Positions 1 to 5,245 of a stretch of 5,446 nt of DNA are shown in pieces (positions within the stretch are counted from its first letter, which is position 1; every line of letters starts with the position of its first letter). Source of the DNA: an uncultured Verrucomicrobiota bacterium (GTDB lineage Bacteria > Verrucomicrobiota > Verrucomicrobiia > Limisphaerales > UBA1096). Under the pieces are notes generated by a model. It was not told the DNA's origin. It made no database searches and saw only the letters and a program-made list of their open reading frames with translations. The stretch covers positions 1-5,446 of the forward strand of contig CAJXAU010000140.1 of NCBI GenBank assembly GCA_913050205.1, written 5' to 3'. The translations under genes and the position numbers were made by a program.

Positions 1-996
1 TTTCACGGGCTGACATCGCTGACCATCGGGGGGCAGTCGGTGCCGTTTGAGGTGTCAGGTAATGACAAGTTGAAGTTTACCGTGGGGGACGACTGGCTTG
101 GGGGGGGGATAGAGTTGGTCGCACCGGGAGGCAGGTTGATCAGCACAAACTCGTTCGCGGTATTGCCGAGGATCGACTCGTTCGAGCCGACGATCGGGCC
201 GGCCAACACCATGGTGACGATCCGCGGCAGCGGGTTTCATGAGATTCTTTTTTTGAAATTTGGCGGTGGCGTGGCCGAGTTCGAGCGTAAGTCGGCCAAG
301 GAACTGTTAGCGCGTGTACCACCGAATGCCTCGACCGGGCCACTCGCCATCATCACGCCGGACGGGGAGTCGGCGAGCGAAGGGGTGTTCACCGCAACGG
401 CTCCGGGTGATTTGCAAATGACCTCCAACTTGGCCAAGCGGGAATATCGTCCCGGCCAAGCGGTGAAGATTGACAGTCATCTGGTTTTCTTTGGTCCCAC
501 GGTGGCCACTCAGGTGACAGTGACCAACCAACTCCCGGCCGGGGTGCGCCTACTCTCCGCCACTCCGGAGCCAACGCGTATGTTGCTCGATGGCCGCACG
601 CTGGTTTACGAGTTAGGTCGGGTCGAACCGGGTACAGAGCAGGCTTTTCAACTTGAGGTGCTGCCCTTGGCCAAGGGTAAATTCACGAACGTGATTCGGG
701 CGACTGCGTTCGAGGGGGATTTGGTGCCAACCAACAATGGGGTTGTTACTGACTTTTTGGTTTACGACCCGGACGACATTCAGTTGGGCATCAGCACCGA
801 TGCCTCCGGCCTGACGTTCACTCTAAGTTGGACGGAGATGGGCCTGCCGTTGAAGGTGGAGACCAGTTCGGTGGTGTCGGGTGGCCCCTGGCGGGAACTG
901 CCATTCGAGCCGTGGACTGTGGGGGACCGCACGTTCGTGACGATGAAACAGTTTGGTGTGCAGTCGTATTTCAGGCTGAGGCTGGATCTCGACTAA
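1..996 (+). CDS. C-terminal part of an IPT/TIG and DUF11-type surface or secreted protein (5' end outside window)
   Basis: The frame is open from base 1 to TAA at 994-996 (331 residues visible), so the true start lies upstream; the internal GTG at 40 is not a convincing start because coding character continues before it. Residues 1 to about 54 look like the end of one Ig-like IPT/TIG domain. Residues about 55-132 form a fuller one: it opens with PRIDSFEPTIGPANTMVTIRGSGF-type spacing, where the P-x-x-G and GSGF signatures are typical of IPT folds. Residues about 140-253 resemble the DUF11 repeat (TVTNQLPAGVRLLSA, then TNNGVVTDF). Residues about 259-331 hold a module with LSW, a GPW tripeptide and terminal SYFRLR, which I associate with verrucomicrobial secreted proteins. 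There is no C-terminal membrane anchor or LPXTG signal. The role is probably extracellular or cell-surface adhesion or structure; the exact function is unknown. It converges on waaC and is probably unrelated to the LPS operon. A G9 tract lies at 100-108. Confidence 0.85.
   Translation, partial: FHGLTSLTIGGQSVPFEVSGNDKLKFTVGDDWLGGGIELVAPGGRLISTNSFAVLPRIDSFEPTIGPANTMVTIRGSGFHEILFLKFGGGVAEFERKSAKELLARVPPNASTGPLAIITPDGESASEGVFTATAPGDLQMTSNLAKREYRPGQAVKIDSHLVFFGPTVATQVTVTNQLPAGVRLLSATPEPTRMLLDGRTLVYELGRVEPGTEQAFQLEVLPLAKGKFTNVIRATAFEGDLVPTNNGVVTDFLVYDPDDIQLGISTDASGLTFTLSWTEMGLPLKVETSSVVSGGPWRELPFEPWTVGDRTFVTMKQFGVQSYFRLRLDLD
100..108 (+). repeat. G9 homopolymer inside the surface-protein gene
   Basis: Nine consecutive G residues encode exactly three glycine codons (context DDWL-GGG-IELV). 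The frame is coherent on both sides, so the length as given is consistent with an intact gene. Tracts of this length are prone to slipped-strand mispairing. Confidence 0.9.
429..438. repeat. CTTGGCCAAG palindrome, copy 1
   Basis: Perfect 10-bp inverted repeat inside the IPT/DUF11 gene, read in the phase that gives LAK (context SNLAKRE). A weaker relative, CCCGGCCAAG, lies at 451-460. It is one of eight exact copies in the window. Confidence 0.9.
666..675. repeat. CTTGGCCAAG palindrome, copy 2
   Basis: Exact copy inside the IPT/DUF11 gene, read as LAK (context LPLAKGK). Flanking CC and GG extend the dyad symmetry to 14 bp (664-677). Confidence 0.9.
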
Positions 997-1007
997 AACT
1001 AGCCGAG
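988..1007. terminator. Possible bidirectional stem-loop over the convergent stop codons
   Basis: The arms CTCGACTA (988-995) and TAGCCGAG (1000-1007) pair at seven of eight positions around the 4-nt loop AAAC. The structure covers the TAA of the surface-protein gene and the TAG (minus strand) of waaC, which are 2 bp apart. There is no T-run on either side, so a classical intrinsic terminator is not supported. The stem is short and could be chance. Confidence 0.25.
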
Positions 1008-1931
1008 TCGCTTGAGGATGAAATCGGCGACCTGCGCGGCCGGTAGATTTGCGAGATCCGCCCCGGGAGCGATGAGGACATTCTCCAGTTGTCCCCACGG
1101 GCCGAACCGCTGGGGATCAGTCGGGCCAAATAACGCGACAACTGGCTTGTGCATCGCGGCGGCGAGATGCATTGGGCCACTGTCGTTGGCTACAACGAGG
1201 TCGGCGGAATCGATCAGTGCGGGCAGTTCCTCGATGCCGGTTTGGCCGGAAAGATTCACCAAGCGTTCGGAATCGATCGACCCTAATTCAGTGGGTTGCG
1301 TGGCGACCCAAACCAGTTGCAATTCCGGTGCTTGGCCAAGCAGTGTTTCGGTTAGTTTCTCGAAATGAGGCCACTCCTTTTCTGCGCGTCGGCTTTCCGG
1401 GAAGATCAATATGCGCTTGGCCTCCGCTTGGCCAAGCGCAGCGCGGTTGGTGTCGCTGAGCTTGGCATCGAACTGCAGCGGGGGTGGTTCGGCCGGCGCT
1501 TGGCCAAGCAGCCGGGTAAACTCCATCAGGATATCCAGCGCGTGTGCATCAGGGCCGGATGCGGGCAACGGCACACGGGTTTTGTAAAACCAACCGGCCC
1601 CCTCTCGGGCATCGCTGCGCCCGGCCTTGTTATCTGCATGGGCGAACCGGCAAAGCAATCCGCTGCGCAACAGTCCCTGAAGGTCGAGTGCCCAGTCGAA
1701 GTGCGTTTGGCGTATCTCGCGGATCAACCGAATGAAGCTGCTGACGGAGCCGTTGCGATGGAAAACATGGGTGTGATCCACCGTGCGGCAGGACTGCACG
1801 AGAGGTGCGAATAACTCTCTCGACACCCAGTTGATCCTTGCGTTATCAATCCCGCTTCGAAGGGATTCCGCGAACTGCAGCCCGTGAATGATGTCCCCAA
1901 GCGAAGAAGGTTTAATGATTAATATGTCCAC
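999..1931 (-). CDS. waaC: Glycosyltransferase family 9, LPS heptosyltransferase I type
   Basis: GT9 enzymes of this type transfer L-glycero-D-manno-heptose from the ADP-sugar to Kdo-lipid A at the cytoplasmic face of the inner membrane. The 310-residue product is of normal family length. Its N terminus, MDILIIKPSSLGDIIHGL, carries the LGD motif whose Asp (D13) is the catalytic base in studied WaaC enzymes. The nucleotide-sugar half has RRAEKEWP (residues 181-188), ANDSGPMHLAAA (about 248-259) and ALFGPTDP (266-273), all hallmarks of GT9. The GTG start at 1931 fits the family N terminus exactly, with no extension; no good Shine-Dalgarno precedes it. It diverges from the waaF-like gene and converges on the surface-protein gene. 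Three CTTGGCCAAG palindromes sit in it, each encoding LGQA at poorly conserved positions (142-145, 166-169, 198-201). Assignment to heptosyltransferase I rather than another GT9 activity rests on the SSLGD N terminus and on context; the sugar specificity is inferred. Confidence 0.88.
   Translation of the reverse strand: MDILIIKPSSLGDIIHGLQFAESLRSGIDNARINWVSRELFAPLVQSCRTVDHTHVFHRNGSVSSFIRLIREIRQTHFDWALDLQGLLRSGLLCRFAHADNKAGRSDAREGAGWFYKTRVPLPASGPDAHALDILMEFTRLLGQAPAEPPPLQFDAKLSDTNRAALGQAEAKRILIFPESRRAEKEWPHFEKLTETLLGQAPELQLVWVATQPTELGSIDSERLVNLSGQTGIEELPALIDSADLVVANDSGPMHLAAAMHKPVVALFGPTDPQRFGPWGQLENVLIAPGADLANLPAAQVADFILKRLG
1331..1340. repeat. CTTGGCCAAG palindrome, copy 3
   Basis: Exact copy in waaC with G and C flanks making a 12-bp dyad. 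It is read on the minus strand as LGQA (residues 198-201, context TLLGQAPEL). Confidence 0.9.
1427..1436. repeat. CTTGGCCAAG palindrome, copy 4
   Basis: Exact copy in waaC. CG flanks extend symmetry to 14 bp (1425-1438). It is read as LGQA (residues 166-169, context AALGQAEAK). A partial copy, GCTTGGCC, lies just upstream at 1415-1422. Confidence 0.9.
1499..1508. repeat. CTTGGCCAAG palindrome, copy 5
   Basis: Exact copy in waaC with G and C flanks, read as LGQA (residues 142-145, context RLLGQAPAE). After this copy none occurs for about 3 kb, across waaF and waaP. Confidence 0.9.
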
Positions 1932-1961
1932 GACAAAAGCGGGCTGTCAGCATTCAAGTTG
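1932..1961. promoter_or_regulatory. 30-bp divergent waaC/waaF intergenic region
   Basis: This is the whole gap between the GTG of waaC and the ATG of the waaF-like gene. It cannot hold two non-overlapping sigma70-type promoters, so promoter elements must extend into the coding starts: AT-rich DNA (TTTAATGATTAATATG, 1911-1926) lies in the waaC start and A-tracts lie in the waaF start. I cannot assign convincing -35/-10 pairs on either strand, and neither gene has a clear Shine-Dalgarno here. Confidence 0.4.
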
Positions 1962-2972
1962 ATGGGGATTGATTCAAAAAAAACATTCAAAAAAATCTGG
2001 GTCAGGATGCCGAATTGGCTTGGGGATTTTGTCATGGCACTCCCTCACCTGAGAGCCATCAAGGCGCGCCAACCGGAGACCCAATTGACACTCATCGCCA
2101 AGCCCCAATTCAAGGAATTAATTGAACTATTTCCCGTGGCCGACGAATTCGTGTCGCTGGAGCGGGGGGCAATCCGGAATCTGTTTGCCCTGTCTGCGCT
2201 GGGGCGGCGCAGCAAACCGGAGTGCCAAGTGCTGTTCACCAATTCGGTTCGCGGCGATCTCGAGGCGTGGTTTATCGGCGCAGAAAAACGGCTGGGAATG
2301 GTCTATCCGGGTCGATACCGCCCGTTGTTGACCGGCGGTTACCGACTGGGGGCATTCAAGGACGAGCTCGACGCGACTCACCAGACTGCGTTGTTGGAGG
2401 ATTTTCTGAAGTCATTTGACTTGATCGATTCGGTGGATGCCGCCCCGTTCATCCTTGAGGGAACGGAGCGCGTTCAGAATCGGGTGGGAATTATCGCCGG
2501 TTCATCGAATAACCCGCAAAAATGTTGGGCTGCGGAAAACTGGTGTCGCATGCTTGATGGGTTGTCGGGGCAGGTGCCCGGCTGTGAGTTTGTATTGTTT
2601 GGCACGGACGCAGACCGGGAGATTTCGGAAGCGGTTTTGAAAGGCAGCAAGGCGGCCATTCGCGACAGGACAGGCGACACGAACATGATGGAATTGGCCG
2701 GGGAACTTGCAACCTGTAATCTGGTGGTCGGCAATGACACCGGAGGCATGCACCTTGCCAACGCCGTGGGAGCACCGGTCGCGGTATTATTCGGGCCGAC
2801 CAATCCGCTGGTAACCGGCCCGTTTTTTGATGCGCCGAGGCTGCACCTCCAGCCGGAAGGGTGTCCGCCGGAGGGTGGCAGCTCAATTCAGTTGCTTGCC
2901 CATGGCGTGGTCATCGAGCGGTTGGCAGAGATCCTTCAAACAACACAGGCAGGAGGGCACAATGTGGATTAA
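1962..2972 (+). CDS. waaF: Glycosyltransferase family 9, LPS heptosyltransferase II type
   Basis: Predicted to add the second heptose of the LPS inner core from ADP-heptose, on the cytoplasmic side of the inner membrane. The 336-residue product has normal length. Residues 12-30 (IWVRMPNWLGDFVMALPHL) match the WaaF-type N terminus, with the catalytic LGD Asp at D22. VGIIAGSSNNPQKCW (175-189) lies where the donor-site loop begins. VGNDTGGMHLANAVGAPV (256-273) followed by AVLFGPTNP (274-282) is the GT9 ADP-heptose-binding signature. I take ATG 1962 as start; a TTG directly before it (1959) would add one residue. The first 11 residues are a Lys-rich leader encoded by A8 and A7 tracts. Its 3' end overlaps the next gene by 11 bp and contains that gene's AGGAGG, so the two are likely one transcript. 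WaaF identity is from motif style and from pairing with waaC; acceptor specificity is inferred. Confidence 0.88.
   Translation: MGIDSKKTFKKIWVRMPNWLGDFVMALPHLRAIKARQPETQLTLIAKPQFKELIELFPVADEFVSLERGAIRNLFALSALGRRSKPECQVLFTNSVRGDLEAWFIGAEKRLGMVYPGRYRPLLTGGYRLGAFKDELDATHQTALLEDFLKSFDLIDSVDAAPFILEGTERVQNRVGIIAGSSNNPQKCWAAENWCRMLDGLSGQVPGCEFVLFGTDADREISEAVLKGSKAAIRDRTGDTNMMELAGELATCNLVVGNDTGGMHLANAVGAPVAVLFGPTNPLVTGPFFDAPRLHLQPEGCPPEGGSSIQLLAHGVVIERLAEILQTTQAGGHNVD
1976..1995 (+). repeat. Paired A8 and A7 tracts at the waaF start
   Basis: Two near-identical units, ATTCA(n), place A8 at 1976-1983 and A7 at 1989-1995. They encode Lys-rich codons 5-12 of the WaaF-like protein. A one-base change in either tract would shift the frame before the catalytic LGD motif. 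Confidence 0.85.
2951..2956 (+). promoter_or_regulatory. Shine-Dalgarno AGGAGG for the waaP-like gene
   Basis: Perfect AGGAGG ending 5 nt before ATG 2962, located inside the last codons of the waaF-like gene. It fixes the waaP start at 2962 rather than the upstream in-frame start at 2827. It is the only strong ribosome-binding site I see in the window. Confidence 0.9.
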
Positions 2973-3813
2973 ACTGGAACCGGAGCTGGCCCGACATTTT
3001 TCGGGCGACACTGCGTTCGACGAGTTGATGGCCTGTGAGGGGGAGAAGTTTCGTCACGTCAAGACACGTAGAACGCTGAAGTTTGAGAGGGGAGGGAAAA
3101 ACTATTTCATCAAGATTCACCGGGCCATCGGCTGGCGGGAGGTTTTGAAAAACTGGCTCGGATTCAAGCGCCCCGTGACGAGCGCCCGCATGGAATGGGA
3201 GGCGATCGACCGCCTGCAGGAATTGGGTGTCTCCACGCTAAACGTAGTTGGCCGGGGCATTCGCGGCAAAGCGCCCGCTCAAGAGGAATCGTTCGTGATC
3301 ACCGAGGCGCTTGAGGGGATGATCTCGCTGGAGCAGTTGACGCAAAACTGGAGCGGGTTGCCGGTCGAAACGCGTCGGGCACTCAAGCGCGAACTCATCC
3401 GGCAGGTGGCAACCATCGCGCGCACGATTCATCGCAACGGACTGAATCATCGAGACTTTTACCTGTGCCATTTTCTCGTTAAGGATCGAGACTGGAGCCA
3501 GTGGCAGCCAACTGAACCGCTGACGTTGCATCTCATCGACTTGCACCGGATGCAGCGTCGTTCCTCGGTGCCGAAGCGTTGGTGGGTGAAGGATGTCACT
3601 GGCGTATTGTTTTCCGCGCTGGATTGTGACCTGACCCGTAACGACCTGCTGCGTTTCTCAAAAATATACTGGGACTGCCCTGTTCGCGAGTTGCTTGAGG
3701 ATAAACAGGGTGTCCTTCGGAAAATCCACCAGAAAGCCCGAAACCTTTACGTCTCCATCCACGGCAGAGAGGCCCCAAACCCCGTGACGTGTGATCGAGT
3801 CGTGCAGCGATGA
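2962..3813 (+). CDS. waaP: LPS core heptose(I) kinase, RfaP/WaaP family
   Basis: WaaP-family enzymes phosphorylate heptose I of the LPS inner core with ATP, a modification that strengthens the outer membrane through divalent-cation bridging. The 283-residue product is close to the family length. Visible kinase elements: YFIKIH (48-53) with the likely ATP-binding K51; SARMEWEAIDRLQELGV (74-90) with a helix-C Glu; FVITEAL (111-117) as hinge; LNHRDFYLCHFLV (161-173), the WaaP signature with catalytic D165; and LIDLHRMQRR (191-200) with the metal-binding D193. The start is set by AGGAGG at 2951-2956; an in-frame ORF reaches back to 2827 but lies fully inside waaF and has no kinase similarity. It overlaps waaF by 11 bp and the next gene by ATGA (3810-3813), implying translational coupling. 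WaaP-family assignment is firm; phosphorylation of heptose I specifically is inferred. Confidence 0.92.
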   Translation: MWIKLEPELARHFSGDTAFDELMACEGEKFRHVKTRRTLKFERGGKNYFIKIHRAIGWREVLKNWLGFKRPVTSARMEWEAIDRLQELGVSTLNVVGRGIRGKAPAQEESFVITEALEGMISLEQLTQNWSGLPVETRRALKRELIRQVATIARTIHRNGLNHRDFYLCHFLVKDRDWSQWQPTEPLTLHLIDLHRMQRRSSVPKRWWVKDVTGVLFSALDCDLTRNDLLRFSKIYWDCPVRELLEDKQGVLRKIHQKARNLYVSIHGREAPNPVTCDRVVQR

Positions 3814-5168
3814 AAACGAAATGGGAACTGTCTGACGGGATGGAGCGACCGATGATGGAATCTCTTCTTCACGACGAGGGCGAGGTCATCAAGCAGTCAC
3901 CCGCGAAGTCAGTCACCCGCCACGAGATCGATGGTAATTCATATTACGTCAAGCGTTCGCGGCACTCGGTTTTCCCGTTACGGCCACAGAAATATTGGTT
4001 CAAAGAATGTCCGGCCCGGTGGGAGTGGCGCGTTGCCCAGTGCATGCAGGCGCTGGGTATCCCGGTGGTGGAGCATCTTGCTTTTTGTGAAAACTGGTCC
4101 AACACCGGTCTTCAGGAGGATATCCTGATCACGCGCGGTTTTGACGGCCAACCGCTGCATCTGGTTGACGGAGTCGATGCGCTGCGCGTGATCGAATTCG
4201 TGAATCGCTGCCACGAACTGGGCATGGTGCACGGCGACCTACATCCCGCCAACATTCTCATCAATCCGGCGACGGGGGAATTGCGTTTGGCCGACTTGAA
4301 AGGGGTGCAAATTGTGAAGCAACCCGATCCCGAAAAACAAAACGAGGATCTGGCTTACCTCAACATCGATTTTCCCATGCCGCTGTCACCGGAACTGCTC
4401 CGGTTGAGTGAGAGTATGCGCAGAAAAAAAATGAGGGTGCGCTCCCGTCGCTGCCTGAAAAACAATCGGGAATTCGGCCCACAAACCCACGGCAAAACCA
4501 AGTGGTGGGTTCGCAAGCCGATGGTGGACGAGGCGCTTGGCCAAGTGCAGGCCGCCCCGGACGCGGTGCTGACGGGGGAGGCGTTGCTCAAGGCCGGGCG
4601 CACCTCGACCGTTGGGCAGTTGGGTGGCGTTGTGGTCAAGCGGTACAATTTCAAAAAGCCGTTAAACCTGCTCAAGGATTTCTTCCGGCCAACCAAGGCG
4701 AGGCGCGCGTTTCAACTGGGCTACCACCTTGAACTGGTCAACGTGCGGACACCGGCAGTGATCGCCGTGGCCGAGCACCGGCCGCTTGGCCTGGCGCTTC
4801 GCAGCTATCTGATTATGGAAAAAGTTGAGAATGCGACGGAACTGACCGACGCGGCGCACGATGATCCCCGCTTGGCCAAGCGCTTGGCCAAGCTGATTGG
4901 GCGGATGCACGCGGAGGGATTTGTCCACCGCGATCTCAAGGCTTCCAATGTGTTGGTGGACGGGGCAGGCGAACCTTGGTTGATCGATCTCGACGGGCTC
5001 AGATTTAGCGGGGCCGTTCCGGTGCGGATTGCAGTGTCTAACCTGAAACGCCTTGAGCGCGGGCTGTGCGGCAAGCTGGTTGACACGGTTGTAAATCGGT
5101 TGCGCTTCGTTCGGCAATACTGCCGGGTGACCGGTTTTCGCCCAACAGAGCTGCGAAACGCTTGGTGA
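3810..5168 (+). CDS. Tandem two-domain LPS-type kinase (WaaP/KdkA/InaA superfamily)
   Basis: The 452-residue protein contains two complete small-kinase domains. Domain 1 (about 25-200) has YYVKR (K48), ARWEWRVAQCMQALGIPV (helix C, E72), MVHGDLHPANILI (catalytic D143, N148) and LADLKGV (metal-binding D162). Domain 2 (about 250-445) has GGVVVKRYN (K277), KARRAFQLGYHLEL (helix C region with Ala at the aligned Glu position, A300), FVHRDLKASNVLV (D375, N380) and LIDLDGL (D393). Both belong to the superfamily that phosphorylates Kdo or heptose in LPS; which sugars are used is unknown. The linker, about 203-236, is very basic (RRKKMRVRSRR). Single-domain relatives are about 200-280 residues, so this is a double-length form. 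The start used is the ATGA overlap with waaP; M15 (ATG 3852), with GGAG six bases upstream, is a plausible alternative. An A8 tract at 4424-4431 sits exactly at the domain junction, followed by in-frame ATG 4431 (M208), so this may be two genes or a slippage-regulated pair. No terminator is obvious at the 3' end. Confidence 0.85.
   Translation: MKTKWELSDGMERPMMESLLHDEGEVIKQSPAKSVTRHEIDGNSYYVKRSRHSVFPLRPQKYWFKECPARWEWRVAQCMQALGIPVVEHLAFCENWSNTGLQEDILITRGFDGQPLHLVDGVDALRVIEFVNRCHELGMVHGDLHPANILINPATGELRLADLKGVQIVKQPDPEKQNEDLAYLNIDFPMPLSPELLRLSESMRRKKMRVRSRRCLKNNREFGPQTHGKTKWWVRKPMVDEALGQVQAAPDAVLTGEALLKAGRTSTVGQLGGVVVKRYNFKKPLNLLKDFFRPTKARRAFQLGYHLELVNVRTPAVIAVAEHRPLGLALRSYLIMEKVENATELTDAAHDDPRLAKRLAKLIGRMHAEGFVHRDLKASNVLVDGAGEPWLIDLDGLRFSGAVPVRIAVSNLKRLERGLCGKLVDTVVNRLRFVRQYCRVTGFRPTELRNAW
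4424..4431 (+). repeat. A8 tract ending in ATGA at the kinase domain junction
   Basis: Eight A residues encode part of RKKM in the inter-domain linker. The last A begins ATG 4431-4433, and bases 4431-4434 read ATGA. In the given frame ATG is M208. With seven A residues the preceding frame would end at TGA (4432-4434), giving a 206-residue first protein and a 245-residue second protein starting at M208. Confidence 0.9.
4536..4545. repeat. CTTGGCCAAG palindrome, copy 6
   Basis: Exact copy in the tandem-kinase gene near the start of domain 2, read as LGQ (residues 243-245, context EALGQVQ). Confidence 0.9.
4871..4892. repeat. CTTGGCCAAG palindromes, copies 7 and 8 in tandem
   Basis: Two exact copies at 4871-4880 and 4883-4892, separated by CG, give a 12-bp periodic unit encoding RLAKRLAK (residues 354-361) in a predicted helix just before the catalytic FVHRD loop of kinase domain 2. 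Confidence 0.9.
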
Positions 5169-5245
5169 TGATTCGTTTGCAGACAGACGGGGCGATATTC
5201 CATTTTATACTTGGTGAGGGATTGCCCTGTTTCTAGATTCGCGCG
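5169..5245 (+). promoter_or_regulatory. 77-bp intergenic gap with a possible -10 element
   Basis: This is the longest non-coding stretch in the window. TATACT at 5206-5211 matches five of six bases of a sigma70 -10 box, but no good -35 lies 16-18 bp upstream (the TTG-like TTGCAG at 5177-5182 is too far). A small dyad AGGG-attg-CCCT (5217-5228) followed by GTTT is too short to call a terminator. The gap suggests that the methyltransferase gene may have its own promoter. No Shine-Dalgarno is visible before 5246. Confidence 0.3.

Noticed and set aside
1331..1508. Palindromes clustered in waaC as a CRISPR-like array or insertion-sequence ends
   Set aside because: Spacing is irregular, the units are only 10-14 bp, they lie in frame inside an intact gene, and there is no transposase or target duplication.
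1365..1814. 149-codon plus-strand ORF antisense to waaC
   Set aside because: It is a shadow of a gene with clear GT9 motifs; the translation shows no recognisable domain and has no start-site support.
1959..1961. TTG start for the waaF-like gene
   Set aside because: An ATG follows immediately at 1962, and no ribosome-binding site favours TTG.
2474..2886. Overlapping minus-strand ORFs antisense to the end of waaF
   Set aside because: They mirror the conserved GT9 nucleotide-sugar region and show no independent coding evidence.
2827..2961. 45-codon in-frame extension upstream of the waaP start
   Set aside because: It lies wholly within the conserved end of waaF in another frame, has no kinase-family similarity, and a perfect AGGAGG precedes ATG 2962.
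4662..5117. 151-codon minus-strand ORF antisense to kinase domain 2
   Set aside because: The opposite strand carries the conserved HRD and IDLDG kinase motifs; the antisense product has no recognisable features.
5217..5233. Intrinsic terminator after the tandem-kinase gene
   Set aside because: The stem is only 4 bp and the following T-run is three bases.
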